Shown here piece by piece: positions 63,783-64,000 of a stretch of 64,000 nucleotides of DNA. The notes beneath the pieces are model-generated. The model saw only the letters and a program-made list of their open reading frames with translations, did not search any database and was not told the origin of the DNA. This stretch comes from an uncultured Marinoscillum sp. (GTDB lineage Bacteria > Bacteroidota > Bacteroidia > Cytophagales > MED-G16): contig CACOMW010000001.1 of the NCBI GenBank assembly GCA_902628365.1, forward strand, positions 62,001 to 126,000. Reading direction: 5' to 3'. Made by a program: the position numbers and the translations under genes. Position 1 is the stretch's first letter; each line of letters starts with the position of its first letter.

Positions 63783-64000
63783 TTAATCTATCGTTTCTAG
63801 TATTATATTGTGATTTGTATAAATGCAAATATCTGCGGCAATAGATAAACTTTTTTTAACCATATCCTTTGCAGTAAGGTTTTTTACATTTTCTTTAAGA
63901 GCAATAGCTGCTGATTGAGCATAATTACTCCCTGATCCAATTGTGGCAATTTGATTATCAGGTTCCAATACGTCTCCAGTTCCAGATACTATTAATATTT
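63783..64000 (-). CDS. hslV: ATP-dependent protease proteolytic subunit HslV (partial at window edge)
   Basis: Minus strand reads [71 protein letters not shown]. Confidence 0.92.
   Translation of the reverse strand, partial: ILIVSGTGDVLEPDNQIATIGSGSNYAQSAAIALKENVKNLTAKDMVKKSLSIAADICIYTNHNIILETID

Noticed and set aside
1-64000. Mobile elements, prophage, toxin-antitoxin or CRISPR-Cas system
   Set aside because: No transposase, integrase, phage structural, cas or recognisable TA genes, and no spaced direct repeats seen.

Overview
The window is a dense, AT-rich chromosomal segment of a Bacteroidota (Flavobacteriales-like) bacterium. Lineage evidence from the sequence: type IX secretion sorting domain, PorT, a gliding-motility C-terminal domain protein, TAnnTTTG -7-like promoter motifs, and near absence of Shine-Dalgarno sequences. 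Most of it is ordinary housekeeping content: prfB, rsgA, waaA, engB, accC/accB, efp, fabH, rpmF, pdxA, rsmA, mgtE, greA, ruvC, tatD, tsaD, smpB, crcB, msrB, asnB, rsmE and hslV (partial), plus tRNA-Ser(GGA), tRNA-Lys(TTT) and an RNase P RNA on the minus strand. The least explained parts are: (1) a 4680-11818 cluster (GcvT-like methyltransferase, two tandem PYROXD2/phytoene-desaturase-like FAD proteins, a Rieske oxygenase and an NhaC-type antiporter) that looks like a catabolic demethylation cassette for an unknown methylated amine or onium compound; (2) a secreted ALK-type glycine-rich protein at 54992-55984 whose domain halves appear in swapped (circularly permuted) order; (3) prfB with its programmed +1 frameshift, which the ORF track splits; (4) accB interrupted at a homopolymer (A7), either a sequencing error or slippage; (5) a 47-aa lipoprotein-like ORF, missed by the ORF track, that abuts or overlaps the 3' end of rnpB; (6) a near-perfect 20-bp-arm palindrome after exbD and a terminator hairpin 7 nt before the asnB start codon. 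No CRISPR array, rRNA, transposase, integrase or prophage genes were seen.
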